From Streptomyces typhae (GTDB lineage Bacteria; Actinomycetota; Actinomycetes; Streptomycetales; Streptomycetaceae): a stretch of DNA of 64,000 bases. Shown in pieces: positions 29,659 to 40,746 of this stretch (position 1 is the first letter of the stretch; each line of letters begins with the position of its first letter). Both the position numbers and the translations under genes were made by a program. A model generated the notes under the pieces. That model worked only from the letters and a program-made list of their open reading frames with translations. It was not told the origin of the DNA and did no database searches. The stretch lies in NCBI RefSeq assembly GCF_009755605.1, contig NZ_WPNZ01000012.1:186001-250000 (forward strand), written 5' to 3'.

Positions 29659-30537
29659 ATGACGACACAGGCGAGCGGACTCGCCGTCGACGTCCGGGGG
29701 CTGCGCAAGAGGTATGGGCGCGTACCGGCGGTGGACGGCATAGATCTGGCGGTGCGGCACGGCGAGGTCTTCGGCATCCTCGGGCCGAACGGCGCGGGCA
29801 AGTCCACGACCGTGGAGATCCTCCAGGGCCACCGCACCCGGGACGAGGGCGAGGTGTCCGTCCTGGGCGCCGACCCGGCGACGGCGGACCGCGCCTGGCG
29901 GGCCCGTGTCGGCATCGTCTGGCAGGACGAGTCGGCGCCCGCCGAGCTCACCGTCCGCGAGACGGTGAGCCACTTCGCACGCTTCTACCCACGGCCGCGC
30001 CCGGTGCGGGAAGTGATCGGCCTCGTCGGTCTCCAGGAGAAGGCGGACAGCCGGATCAAGGCGCTCTCCGGTGGGCAGCGGCGCCGCTTGGACGTGGCGC
30101 TCGGCATCGTCGGCGGGCCGCGTCTGCTGCTGCTCGACGAGCCGACGACAGGCTTCGACCCGGCCGCACGGCGCCAGTTCTGGAGCGTGGTCCGGCGCCT
30201 CGCGGACGAGGGCACCACGGTCGTCCTCACCACGCACTACCTCCAGGAGGCCGAGGCGCTCGCCGACCGCCTGGTGGTGATCGCCGCGGGCCGGGTGGTG
30301 GCGGAGGGCGACCCGGCGGAACTGCGGCAGCGCTACGGTTCCGAGGCGACGGTGGAGTGGACCGACCCCGACGGCACACGGCGCACGGTCCGGACGACGG
30401 CCCCGACGCGGACGGTCGCGGAACTCATGAGCCGCTTCGGCAGCCGTTCCGGCAGTGAGATCCCCGGCCTCAAGGTCGGCCGCCCCAGCCTGGAGGATGT
30501 CTACCTCCGCCTGACCGGACAGGAGGACGAGCGATGA
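29659..30537 (+). CDS. ABC transporter ATP-binding protein (ABC-2 exporter)
   Basis: Energises the exporter whose permease follows. The 292 residues contain Walker A FGILGPNGAGKSTT, Q-loop IVWQDESAPAELTV, signature ALSGGQRRRLDVALGI, Walker B RLLLLDEPTTGFDP and the H-loop VVLTTHYLQEAEAL, then a C-terminal DrrA-like extension (TVEWTDPDGTRRTVRTTAPT ... LEDVYLRLTG). This resembles drug/lipid exporters of the DrrA subtype. ATG 29659 begins MTTQASGLAVDVRGLRKRYG; the Shine-Dalgarno is weak. It overlaps the permease gene as ATGA. The substrate is unknown. Confidence 0.94.
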   Translation: MTTQASGLAVDVRGLRKRYGRVPAVDGIDLAVRHGEVFGILGPNGAGKSTTVEILQGHRTRDEGEVSVLGADPATADRAWRARVGIVWQDESAPAELTVRETVSHFARFYPRPRPVREVIGLVGLQEKADSRIKALSGGQRRRLDVALGIVGGPRLLLLDEPTTGFDPAARRQFWSVVRRLADEGTTVVLTTHYLQEAEALADRLVVIAAGRVVAEGDPAELRQRYGSEATVEWTDPDGTRRTVRTTAPTRTVAELMSRFGSRSGSEIPGLKVGRPSLEDVYLRLTGQEDER

Positions 30538-31382
30538 CCACGACGACGGGCGGCACCCGCCGGTCCGCTCCCCCAGCCGAGCGGCTGCCCGGGGCCTGGT
30601 CGGTGGGGTGGCGGCAGGGCGCCCTCGAGGTGAAGCAGTTCTTCCGGCAGCGCGAGCAGGGCGTGTTCACGTTCGCGTTCCCGGTGGTGCTGCTCTTCCT
30701 GTTCGCGTCGATCTTCAAGGACGACGTGGAGGGTGCGGGCATCACCGCCTCCCAGCTGTATGTCGCCGCGATGATCGGCGCGGGCATCATGTCCGTCAGC
30801 TTCCAGTCGCTCGGCATCGCCATCGCCATGGAGCGCGACGAGCACGTGCTGCGGCGGCTGCGGGGCACCCCGATGCCGCCGAGCGCGTACTTCCTCGGAA
30901 AGGTCTGGCTGGTCCTGGTCACCGGCCTCCTGGAGACCGCGGTGCTGCTCGCCGTGGGCGCGACGGTGTTCGACCTGGAGCTGCCGACGTCCCCGGGGAA
31001 GTGGCTCACCTTCGCCTGGGTCTTCGTACTCGGTCTGACCGGCTGCGCGCTGCTCGGCGTCGCGATCAGCAGCGTGCCGAGGTCCGGCCGCAGCGCCTCG
31101 TCCGTCGTGGTCCTGCCCTTCCTGGTGCTGCAGTTCGTCTCCGGTGTCTATATAGCCATCGACACGGTGCCGGACTGGATGCTGACGCTCGGTGCCCTGT
31201 TCCCGCTGAAGTGGATGTGCCAGGGCTTTCGCGGGGTGTTCCTGCCCGAGTCGGCCCAGGCTCTGGAACAGGCGGGGAGCTGGGAGTACGGACGTGTCGC
31301 CCTGGTGCTCGCCGCCTGGTGCGTCGGAGGATTGGTGCTATGTCTGGGGACCTTTCGCTGGAAGAGCCGGCGCGACGGGTGA
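30534..31382 (+). CDS. ABC-2 type transporter permease
   Basis: 282 residues with about six transmembrane segments (for example FTFAFPVVLLFLFASIF, LYVAAMIGAGIMSVSF, VWLVLVTGLLETAVLLAVGA, WVFVLGLTGCALLGVAI, VVVLPFLVLQFVSGVYIAI, VALVLAAWCVGGLVLCLG). The intracellular motif ERDEHVLRRLRGTPMPPSAYFLGK is the conserved ABC-2 coupling-helix region. It overlaps the ATPase gene (ATGA) and, by 43 nt, the kinase gene, so all four genes of this operon should be co-translated. Substrate could be an antibiotic or a lipid; the sequence does not say. Confidence 0.93.
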   Translation: MTTTTGGTRRSAPPAERLPGAWSVGWRQGALEVKQFFRQREQGVFTFAFPVVLLFLFASIFKDDVEGAGITASQLYVAAMIGAGIMSVSFQSLGIAIAMERDEHVLRRLRGTPMPPSAYFLGKVWLVLVTGLLETAVLLAVGATVFDLELPTSPGKWLTFAWVFVLGLTGCALLGVAISSVPRSGRSASSVVVLPFLVLQFVSGVYIAIDTVPDWMLTLGALFPLKWMCQGFRGVFLPESAQALEQAGSWEYGRVALVLAAWCVGGLVLCLGTFRWKSRRDG

Positions 31383-32719
31383 GCAACGGGGAGCGCGAGG
31401 GACATGCGCGGACCGGCACCAAGTCCGAACCGCGCGGACAAACCGACCCCGCGTCCGGACCGCGTGGTCAGAACCTGTGGGACCGCGGTTTTCTGTTCTG
31501 GGACTGCTACTTCGCCGTGGTGTGGGTCGGCACCCTCGTCCTGGCGCTCACCGTCGCGGGCCCCGGCACGGCGACGCGCTCGGCGTCCGCGACGCTGATC
31601 GTCCTGCTCCTCGTCTGGTACGTGGGCGGCGGCCGCCAGGTCCTGGTCTCCGAGGGCGCCGACGAGCGCCGGGCCGTTCGCCGTCTGGCCCTTGCCACGA
31701 CCCTGTTCGTGGCGGCGGGCACGCTCGTCACCGAGACACGCCTGCTGACGTTCGCGCTGGTGCCGCAGTGTTTCATCGCGCTGCGGCTGCGGCGCGCCGT
31801 CGTGGCGATCGCTGTGATCAACGCGACGCCGGTGGCCGGCTGGGCCCTGCTGTGGCGGCCGGACGCCCAGGACGTCTTCCTGAACTCCGTGGGCGCCGCG
31901 GTGTCCCTGGTCTTCGGCTGGGCCCTAGGCTCCTGGATCATCCGGATCATCGCGCAGAGCCAGGAGCGGGCCGATCTGATCGCGGAGCTCGACGCGCGCC
32001 GGGAGGAGGTGGCCCGGCTGTCCGCAGAGCGCGGCGCCCTCGCCGAGCGGGAGCGCATGTCCCGCGAGATCCACGACACCCTCGCCCAGGGCTTCACCAG
32101 CCTGCTCATGCTGGGCCAGGCCGTGGAGGCCGAGCTGGAGCACGACGTGGGCGCCGCCCGCGGTCACCTTGAGCTGATGCGGGCCACCGCCCGCCAGAAC
32201 CTCGCGGAGGCCCGCTCCCTGGTCGCCGGGCGCGCCCCTGCCGACCTGGACGGCGGCTCGCTCCCGGACGCCCTGCGCCGGGTGGCCGCGCGCCACGGAG
32301 CAGCCGTCACGCTCACCGGAACGGTGCGGCCGCTCCCTCCCGCCCTGGAGGTCGTGGCCTTGCGTGCCTGCCAGGAAGCGCTGGCCAACGCGGCGAAGCA
32401 CGCGGGCCCCGGCGCCGGGGTGCGGGTCGCCCTCGGTTTCCGTCCCGGCGCCCTCACACTGGCGGTCCACGACTCCGGCCACGGCTTCGACGCCGGGGCG
32501 CGCCACGCCGGGTTCGGGCTGCCGGGCCTGCGCACACGCGCCGCCGAGGTCGGCGGCACGGCCGACGTGACCAGCGGCCCGGACGGCACGACGGTCACCG
32601 TACGGCTGCCGCTGCCGCACCACCCGGACCATCACCCGGACCCGGGCCACGCCCCGCGGCCCCCGCACCCCCGCGGAGCGCCCGCCCCTCCCCCGGCCCC
32701 CGAAAGGACCGCGTCATGA
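31340..32719 (+). CDS. sensor histidine kinase, HisKA_3 (NarL-type) family
   Basis: 459 residues with about six transmembrane segments between residues 50 and 202, little extracellular sequence (intramembrane-sensing type), then a dimerisation helix with phospho-acceptor His245 in ERERMSREIHDTLAQGFTS, and a HATPase domain with N-box ALANAAKHAG, G1 VHDSGHGFDAG and G2 GFGLPGLRTRAAEVGG. The C-terminus is Pro/His-rich. ATG 31340 is favoured by GGAGG nine nucleotides upstream, although it overlaps the permease by 43 nt; GTG 31379 (GTGA overlap with the permease stop) is the alternative. It probably senses the compound or envelope state handled by the exporter. Confidence 0.92.
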   Translation: MSGDLSLEEPARRVSNGEREGHARTGTKSEPRGQTDPASGPRGQNLWDRGFLFWDCYFAVVWVGTLVLALTVAGPGTATRSASATLIVLLLVWYVGGGRQVLVSEGADERRAVRRLALATTLFVAAGTLVTETRLLTFALVPQCFIALRLRRAVVAIAVINATPVAGWALLWRPDAQDVFLNSVGAAVSLVFGWALGSWIIRIIAQSQERADLIAELDARREEVARLSAERGALAERERMSREIHDTLAQGFTSLLMLGQAVEAELEHDVGAARGHLELMRATARQNLAEARSLVAGRAPADLDGGSLPDALRRVAARHGAAVTLTGTVRPLPPALEVVALRACQEALANAAKHAGPGAGVRVALGFRPGALTLAVHDSGHGFDAGARHAGFGLPGLRTRAAEVGGTADVTSGPDGTTVTVRLPLPHHPDHHPDPGHAPRPPHPRGAPAPPPAPERTAS

Positions 32720-33339
32720 TCCGTGTCCTGCTCGCCGACGACCACCCCGTCGTCAGGGAAGGCCTGCGCGCCATGCTCAGTGCAGAAGCCGACCTGGACG
32801 TCGTCGCCGAGGCCGCGAACGGGCCGCAGGCCGAGGCGCTCGCCGCCCGACTGCGTCCCGACATCGTCCTGATGGACCTGCGGATGCCCGGCGGCGACGG
32901 AGCGGACGCGATCGTCAGGATGACGGCGGCGGGGCTGCCGTGCCGGATCATCGTCCTGACCACGTACGAGACGGACCGCGACATCCTGCGGGCGGTGGAG
33001 GCGGGCGCGGCGGGCTATCTCCTCAAGGACTTGGCCCGCGGCGAGCTGGCCGATGCGGTGCGCGCGGCGGCCCGCGGCGAGACCGTCCTCGCCCCGTCGG
33101 TGGCGGCCCGCCTGGTGGACCAACTGCGCGCCAGGCCGGAGCGACCGCGCCTCTCGGAACGGGAGACGGCCGTGCTGCGGCTCGTCGCGGAAGGCTGCAC
33201 GAACGCCGAGATCGGCCGCCGGCTGCACATCGGGGAGTCGACGGTGAAGACACATCTGCTGCGCGCCTTCGCGAAGCTGGAGGTCACCGACAGAACGGCG
33301 GCGGTGACGCATGCGCTGCGCCTGGGCGTCCTGGACTGA
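32716..33339 (+). CDS. NarL/LuxR-family response regulator
   Basis: Cognate partner of the preceding kinase. 207 residues: a receiver domain (1-120) with acidic pocket Asp8-Asp9, phospho-acceptor Asp54 (VLMDLRMPGGDG), Thr in VLTTYETD and Lys in YLLKDLARGE; then a LuxR-type helix-turn-helix (about 142-205, LSERETAVLRLVAEGCTNAE, STVKTHLLRAFAKLEV). ATG overlaps the kinase stop (ATGA). It probably activates the exporter operon, by analogy with LiaR/VraR-type systems; the target site is not evident. Confidence 0.95.
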   Translation: MIRVLLADDHPVVREGLRAMLSAEADLDVVAEAANGPQAEALAARLRPDIVLMDLRMPGGDGADAIVRMTAAGLPCRIIVLTTYETDRDILRAVEAGAAGYLLKDLARGELADAVRAAARGETVLAPSVAARLVDQLRARPERPRLSERETAVLRLVAEGCTNAEIGRRLHIGESTVKTHLLRAFAKLEVTDRTAAVTHALRLGVLD

Positions 33340-33342
33340 GCG

Positions 33343-33410
33343 CACACGGCGAGGGGCGGGACGCACAACGCACACGCCGTAGGGCGGGACACACACGCCG
33401 TGGGGGCGGG
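33343..33410. repeat. degenerate tandem repeat after the response regulator gene
   Basis: About two and a half copies of a 25-28 nt unit containing CACACGCCGT and GGGCGGGAC lie between the stop codon and the terminator that follows. No coding meaning is apparent. Confidence 0.5.
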
Positions 33411-33431
33411 GCACCGGGGCCCGCCCCCACG
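33399..33431. terminator. bidirectional terminator between response regulator and hisS
   Basis: A perfect 12-bp GC stem (33399-33410 with 33420-33431) with a 9-nt loop sits between convergent genes, 60 nt after the response-regulator stop and 22 nt after the hisS stop. No T-tract. Confidence 0.7.
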
Positions 33432-33452
33432 TTGCGGTAACCAGCCGCAGCC

Positions 33453-34718
33453 CTACTCGGCGAGCCTGCCCTTCAGAACAGTCACGACCTCGTCCACCGC
33501 CAGCGCCTCCTGCTCCCCGGACTCCATGTCCTTGAGCTGGACGACACCCTCGGCGAGGTCCCGCTCACCGGCGACGACGGTGTACCGCGCGCCGCTGCGG
33601 TTCGCGTTCTTCATGGCTCCCTTGAGCCCCTTGCCGCCGTAGGAGAAGTCCGCGGCGATCCCGGCCCGGCGCAACTCCGTCACCTTGGCGAACAGGACCC
33701 GTCGCGCCTCCTCGCCGAGCGGCACCGCGAAGACGCTGGTGGCCGCGGGCAGGTCGAGCGTGATGCCTTCCGCCTCCAGGGCGAGCACCGTGCGGTCGAC
33801 GCCGAGCGCCCACCCCACGGACGGCAGCGCGGGGCCGCCGATCATCTCGGAGAGGCCGTCGTAGCGTCCGCCGCCGCCGACCGCGGACTGCGAGCCGAGG
33901 CCGTCGTGGACGAACTCGAAGGTGGTGCGCGTGTAGTAGTCGAGGCCGCGGACCAGCTTCGGGTCGTCCTCGTAGGCGACGCCCGCCGCGGTCAGGATCG
34001 CACGCACCTGCTCGTGGTACTCCTTGCAGGCGTCGCACAGGTAGTCGCGCAGCATGGGCGCGCCCACGAGCTGCTTCTGCACCTCGGCGCGCTTGTCGTC
34101 CAGGACGCGCAGCGGGTTGATGTCGATCCGCCGTCGGGTGTCCTCGTCCAGGTCGAGGCCGCGCAGGAAGTCCTGGAGGGCGGCGCGGTAGACGGGACGG
34201 CACTCCTTGTCGCCGAGGGAGTTCAGCAGGATGCGGAACTCCTTCAGGCCGAGGGAGCGGTACGCCTGGTCGGCGAGGATGATCAGCTCGGCGTCGAGCG
34301 CCGGGTCCTCGGCGCCGATCGCCTCCGCGCCGACCTGCGAGAAGTGGCGGTAGCGCCCCTTCTGCGGGCGCTCGTAGCGGTAGTACGAGCCCGAGTACCA
34401 GAGCTTGACCGGGAGGTTGCCTGCCTTGTGCAGGCTGCCCTCCAGAGCGGCGCGCAGCACGGAGGCGGTGCCTTCGGGGCGCAGGGCGAGCCTGTCGCCG
34501 CCCTTGGTCTCGAAGGCGTACATCTCCTTGGTCACGATGTCCGTCGACTCGCCGACACCGCGCGCGAACAGCTCGACGTTCTCGAAGCCCGGCGTCTCGA
34601 CGTAGCCGTAGCCGGAGTTGCGCAGCGGCGCCGCGATGGCGTCGCGCACCGCGAGATAGGTCGCGGAGTCCGGCGGCAGCAGGTCGTAGGTGCCCTTGGG
34701 GGCCTTGAAGGTGCTCAC
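33453..34718 (-). CDS. hisS: histidyl-tRNA synthetase
   Basis: Charges tRNA-His. The 421-residue protein has class II motif 2 in SGSYYRYERPQKGRYRHFSQVG, the histidine-specific motifs LVRGLDYYTRTTFEF and GGGGRYDGL, motif 3 LPSVGWALGVDRTVLALE, and an anticodon-binding domain (about 330-421). GTG 34716-34718 (STFKAPKGTYDLLPPDS) is chosen by family N-terminus; the frame stays open upstream but lacks similarity. The metallo-hydrolase gene ends 14 nt upstream, so the two are probably co-transcribed. Confidence 0.96.
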   Translation of the reverse strand: MSTFKAPKGTYDLLPPDSATYLAVRDAIAAPLRNSGYGYVETPGFENVELFARGVGESTDIVTKEMYAFETKGGDRLALRPEGTASVLRAALEGSLHKAGNLPVKLWYSGSYYRYERPQKGRYRHFSQVGAEAIGAEDPALDAELIILADQAYRSLGLKEFRILLNSLGDKECRPVYRAALQDFLRGLDLDEDTRRRIDINPLRVLDDKRAEVQKQLVGAPMLRDYLCDACKEYHEQVRAILTAAGVAYEDDPKLVRGLDYYTRTTFEFVHDGLGSQSAVGGGGRYDGLSEMIGGPALPSVGWALGVDRTVLALEAEGITLDLPAATSVFAVPLGEEARRVLFAKVTELRRAGIAADFSYGGKGLKGAMKNANRSGARYTVVAGERDLAEGVVQLKDMESGEQEALAVDEVVTVLKGRLAE

Positions 34719-34732
34719 TGGGGGTTCTCTCG

Positions 34733-35446
34733 TCACATTCCTCGTCGAGGGGCGGACGTGCCGTCCGCGCCCAGGCCGGCGGCCACCTGCCGCAGATACG
34801 GGTTGGTGGCGCGCTCCTGGCCGATGGTCGTCTGGGGGCCGTGGCCCGACAGCACCACGGTCGAGTCGTCGAGCGGCAGGCACACGCGGCCGAGCGACTC
34901 GAGGATCTCGGGGTGCGATCCGCCGGGCAGATCGGTGCGTCCGATGGAGCCGGCGAACAGCAGGTCGCCCGAGAAGAAGACCGACGGGATGTCGGCGGCC
35001 TCGGGCATCCTGAACGTCACCGACCCCTTCGTATGCCCCGGCGCGTGCGCGACGGAGAAGTCGAGTCCGGCCAGCTCCAGGCGGCAGCCGTCGGTGAGTT
35101 CCTGCACGTCGTCGGGCTCCCCGATGGTCAGCTCGCCCATGAGCGGCATCCCGATGGAGCGGCCGAGGGCCTTCTCCGGGTCGCTCATCATGTACCGGTC
35201 CTCGGGGTGGATCCAGGCGGGGACGTCGTGCGCCCCGCAGACCGGCACGACCGAGGCGACGTGGTCGATGTGGCCGTGCGTGAGGATCACGGCGACGGGC
35301 TTGAGCCGATGCTTCCTGAGCGCTTCCTCGACTCCCTCGGTGGCCTGATGCCCCGGGTCGATGATCACGCACTCCTCGCCTGCGGCGGGGGCGACCAGGT
35401 AGCAGTTGGTGCCCCAGGCCCCGGCGGGAAACCCGGCAATGAGCAC
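34733..35446 (-). CDS. MBL-fold metallo-hydrolase (glyoxalase II-like)
   Basis: 237 residues of the metallo-beta-lactamase fold, single domain. The binuclear metal motif THGHIDHV is intact (near residue 57), followed by HAPGHTKGSVTF, FSGDLLFAGSIGRTDLPGG and the final His in LSGHGPQTTIGQER. These match the YcbL/glyoxalase II-like branch adjacent to hisS in many actinobacteria. Substrate unknown; S-lactoyl-thiol hydrolysis is possible. Starts at GTG 35444-35446; divergent from the cyclophilin gene at 35612. Confidence 0.9.
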   Translation of the reverse strand: MLIAGFPAGAWGTNCYLVAPAAGEECVIIDPGHQATEGVEEALRKHRLKPVAVILTHGHIDHVASVVPVCGAHDVPAWIHPEDRYMMSDPEKALGRSIGMPLMGELTIGEPDDVQELTDGCRLELAGLDFSVAHAPGHTKGSVTFRMPEAADIPSVFFSGDLLFAGSIGRTDLPGGSHPEILESLGRVCLPLDDSTVVLSGHGPQTTIGQERATNPYLRQVAAGLGADGTSAPRRGM

Positions 35447-35611
35447 GATCGTCCTTCGTTTGTCGTCCGGTGGAGGTGGCTGTGTCGTCCGGCGGAGGTG
35501 GCAGCGGAGATTGCGGCAGATCAGAGCCTACCGGCGCTGCCGATTCCACAGCCAACCCGTATACGGTACGGGGCTAACCCAGCCGTACCGAGACGTACAA
35601 GGAGTGCCCCG

Positions 35612-36442
35612 GTGGTCAGCCAGGAACAGCGGCGCAAGCAGCTCGCGCGGGAGAAGTTCTTGCGGCAGCAGGAGCGGCGGGAGGCCGCGCAGCGCCGGCG
35701 GCGGATGCGCAACGCGGTGGTCGCGGGCGCGCTCGCGGTGGTCGTGGCGGGCGGTGCGGTCTCGTACGCCGCCGGCGCCTTCGACGACGGCGGCTCGAAG
35801 AAGGACGACGCGGCTCCCGAGGCGACGCCCAGCAAGAAGCCCGACGACCCCTGCCGCAAGGCGGCGCCGGGCGAGGTCAAGCCGCTGAGCTTCAAGAAGG
35901 AGCCGGCGCTCACCGTCGACAAGTCGGCTTCGTACGCGATGAAGCTGAGCACCACGTGCGGCGACATCGGCATCGATCTGGACGCGGCGAAGGCCCCGCA
36001 CACCGTCAACTCGTTCGACTTCCTGGTCAACAAGGGCTACCTGGACCACACCGCGTGCCACCGGCTCACCTCGGGCACCGTCAACGTCCTGCAGTGCGGC
36101 GACCCCAAGGGCACCGGCGAGGGCGATCCCGGGTACTCCCTTCCGGACGAGAATCTGAAGGACGAGCGGCTGCGCGGCAACGTCTATCCCGCGGGCACGG
36201 TCGCCATGGCCAACCGGTACAACGCGCAGAAGAAGCAGGGCCGTGACACCGGCGGCAGCCAGTTCTTCCTCGTCTACCAGGACAGCCAGCTCCCGCCCGA
36301 CTACACACCGTTCGGAACGATCTCCGCGGGTGGCATGAAGGTGCTCAAGAAGATCGCCGCCGCAGGTGAGAGCAGTGGGCAGGGCGACGGCACCCCGAAC
36401 GCGACGGTCGTCATCGACAAGGCCACCGTCCGCAAGTCCTGA
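35612..36442 (+). CDS. membrane-anchored cyclophilin-type peptidyl-prolyl isomerase
   Basis: Probably assists folding of exported proteins. The 276-residue product has a basic N-terminus (EQRRKQLAREKFLRQQERRE), one transmembrane segment (about 33-52, NAVVAGALAVVVAGGAVSYAAGA), a charged linker and a cyclophilin domain (about 105-275) with HRLTSGTVNVLQCGDPKGTG, DTGGSQFFLVYQDSQL and FGTISAGGMKVLKKIA. The usual catalytic Arg position (F-H-R) reads CHRLT, so the His-Arg pair is kept. Start is GTG 35612 with AAGGAG seven nucleotides upstream. Divergent from the hydrolase gene. Confidence 0.93.
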   Translation: MVSQEQRRKQLAREKFLRQQERREAAQRRRRMRNAVVAGALAVVVAGGAVSYAAGAFDDGGSKKDDAAPEATPSKKPDDPCRKAAPGEVKPLSFKKEPALTVDKSASYAMKLSTTCGDIGIDLDAAKAPHTVNSFDFLVNKGYLDHTACHRLTSGTVNVLQCGDPKGTGEGDPGYSLPDENLKDERLRGNVYPAGTVAMANRYNAQKKQGRDTGGSQFFLVYQDSQLPPDYTPFGTISAGGMKVLKKIAAAGESSGQGDGTPNATVVIDKATVRKS

Positions 36443-36575
36443 CCCCCGGCGGGTGAATTTCGCTCGCGCTGGATGCGGACAGCATCCCCGCCGGTCGCCT
36501 ATGTTGGCGGTGACGAAACTGTGGACGATGCCGGGGGCCCGTGGCCCTGCGCAGGCATCATGTGGAGGAGGCGCT

Positions 36576-37805
36576 GTGAGCAGCGACCCGTGGGGCCGCG
36601 TCGACGAGACGGGGACCGTGTACGTGCGTACGGCCGACGGCGAGCGAGTGGTCGGTTCGTGGCAGGCAGGATCTCCCGACGAGGCCCTGGCCTATTTCGA
36701 GCGCAAGTACGACGGTCTGGTCGTCGAGATCGGACTTCTCGAGCGCCGGGTGAAGACGACCGACCTGTCGGCCAAGGACGCGACGACCGCCATCGACCAT
36801 CTGCGCCAGCAGGTCGACGAGGCGCACGCCGTCGGCGACCTGGACGCCCTCGGCAAGCGGCTCGACAAGCTGGTCGAGACCGTCGACGCGCGCCGTGAGG
36901 AGCGCAAGGCGCAGAAGGCCAAGCAGTCGGACGAGGCACGGCACTCCAAGGAGGCCCTGGTCGCCGAGGCCGAGGAGCTGGCGCAGAGCGAGCAGTGGCG
37001 CGCGGCCGGCGAGCGGCTGCGGGCCCTGGTGGACACCTGGAAGGGCCTGCCCCGCCTCGACCGGAAGTCCGACGACGAACTCTGGCACCGCTTCTCGCAC
37101 GCCCGCTCGGCGTTCTCCAAGCGCCGCAAGGCCCACTTCGCCTCGCTGGACGCGCAGCGCGAGGACGCCCGCAAGGCCAAGGAGAAGCTGGTCGCGGAGG
37201 CCGAGGCGCTGTCGGGCTCGACGGACTGGGGCCCCACGGCCGCGCGGTACCGCGAGCTGATGTCCGACTGGAAGGCCGCCGGCCGCGCCCAGCGCGAGCA
37301 CGAGGACGACCTGTGGAACCGCTTCCGCGGCGCCCAGGACGTCTTCTTCGCCGCCCGCAGCGCGGTGTTCGCGGAGCGCGACGCCGAGCAGTCGGAGAAC
37401 CTTAAGCTGAAGGAGGAGCTGGCCGAGGAGGCCGAGAAGCTCGTCCCGGTGACGGATCTCAAGGCGGCCCGTGCGGCCTTCAGGGCCCTCAACGAACGCT
37501 GGGAGGCCATCGGCCACGTCCCGCGCGACGCGCGCCCGAAGGTCGAGGGCCGGATGCACGCGGTGGAGCGGGCGCTTCAGGACTCCGAGGAGGCCGAGTG
37601 GCGCCGGACGAACCCGGAGGCGCGGGCGCGGGCCGAGGGCCTCACGGGCCAGCTCCAGGCCGCCGTCGACAAGCTCAGGGGCCAGATCGAGACGGCCCGT
37701 GCCGCGGGCAACAACTCGAAGGCGGACAAGCTCCAGAAGGAGCTCGACGGCCGTCAGGCGCTGCTCGACCAGGCGCTCAAGGGCCTTCAGGAGTTCGGCG
37801 GCTGA
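36576..37805 (+). CDS. DUF349 domain-containing protein
   Basis: Function unclear. 409 residues, almost entirely helical and charged, made of repeated DUF349 units recognisable by W-x-x-R/A and FR/FS motifs: LVDTWKGLPRLDRKSDDELWHRFSHARSAF, then RELMSDWKAAGRAQREHEDDLWNRFRGAQDVFF and FRALNERWEAIGHVPRDA. The N-terminus (SSDPWGRVDETGTVYVRTADG) may be a small beta domain; the C-terminus is coiled coil. GTG 36576 has GGAGGAGG upstream. Monocistronic, convergent with relA across a long terminator stem. The adjacency to relA is conserved in streptomycetes as far as I recall, but no stringent-response role is shown. Confidence 0.9.
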   Translation: MSSDPWGRVDETGTVYVRTADGERVVGSWQAGSPDEALAYFERKYDGLVVEIGLLERRVKTTDLSAKDATTAIDHLRQQVDEAHAVGDLDALGKRLDKLVETVDARREERKAQKAKQSDEARHSKEALVAEAEELAQSEQWRAAGERLRALVDTWKGLPRLDRKSDDELWHRFSHARSAFSKRRKAHFASLDAQREDARKAKEKLVAEAEALSGSTDWGPTAARYRELMSDWKAAGRAQREHEDDLWNRFRGAQDVFFAARSAVFAERDAEQSENLKLKEELAEEAEKLVPVTDLKAARAAFRALNERWEAIGHVPRDARPKVEGRMHAVERALQDSEEAEWRRTNPEARARAEGLTGQLQAAVDKLRGQIETARAAGNNSKADKLQKELDGRQALLDQALKGLQEFGG

Positions 37806-37819
37806 GCGGTTCTCCGTGG

Positions 37820-37870
37820 TCTGCGCAGAGGGGCTCCCGTACACGATGTACGGGAGCCCCTCTGCGCAGA
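37820..37870. terminator. 23-bp perfect hairpin between the DUF349 gene and relA
   Basis: Arms 37820-37842 and 37848-37870 are perfectly complementary with a 5-nt loop. The stem sits 14 nt after the DUF349 stop and 16 nt after the relA stop, so it serves both converging transcripts. No T-tract. Confidence 0.9.
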
Positions 37871-37886
37871 GCGCCGGTCGTCGGTG

Positions 37887-40496
<2,610 letters not shown>

Positions 40497-40595
40497 GAGC
40501 GCTCCCTGTGCGCGATCGGGTCCTCCGGTCAGGCCCCGAAGTGTCCATGGTATCGATCCTGGGCCAACGGCTCGCCCCCGGCCGGTGAGACGCCT

Positions 40596-40650
40596 CTGTA
40601 CTGGAGAAACACCGGAGGCGAGTGCCTGTACTGGAGAAACACCGGAGGCG
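40596..40650. repeat. 25-bp direct repeat with 30-bp period upstream of relA
   Basis: Positions 40596-40620 and 40626-40650 are identical (they begin CTGTACTGGAGAAACACC). Each copy ends in GGAGGCG, which can pair with CGCCTC (40591-40596). They lie 100-154 nt before the relA start, in the likely promoter region, and downstream of the apt terminator hairpins. Confidence 0.9.
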
Positions 40651-40720
40651 GGCGCCGGATTCCGCCGGACCCGCCTCCGTGTGCTCTTGAGGTGCCGGGT
40701 GCCGCTCGCGCGGCACCCGG
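40643..40720 (-). terminator. double hairpin after apt
   Basis: On the minus strand the first hairpin has a 10-bp perfect stem (40720-40711 with 40704-40695) and starts 27 nt after the apt stop. A second 10-bp stem (40679-40670 with 40652-40643) follows and overlaps the second copy of the repeat described above. Together they probably end the sec-apt transcript before relA. Confidence 0.7.
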
Positions 40721-40746
40721 ACCGTCCCACCGTCTCCGTGTGCTCC

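Noticed and set aside
29659..33339. Part of an antibiotic biosynthetic gene cluster
   Set aside because: An exporter and two-component system are present, but no biosynthetic enzymes lie on either side; the flanking genes are housekeeping.
40497..40730. N-terminal extension of RelA to 40730
   Set aside because: The extension would translate the 30-bp repeats and terminator stems into a repeated nonsense segment; the TTG at 40496 has a good Shine-Dalgarno and matches the family start.
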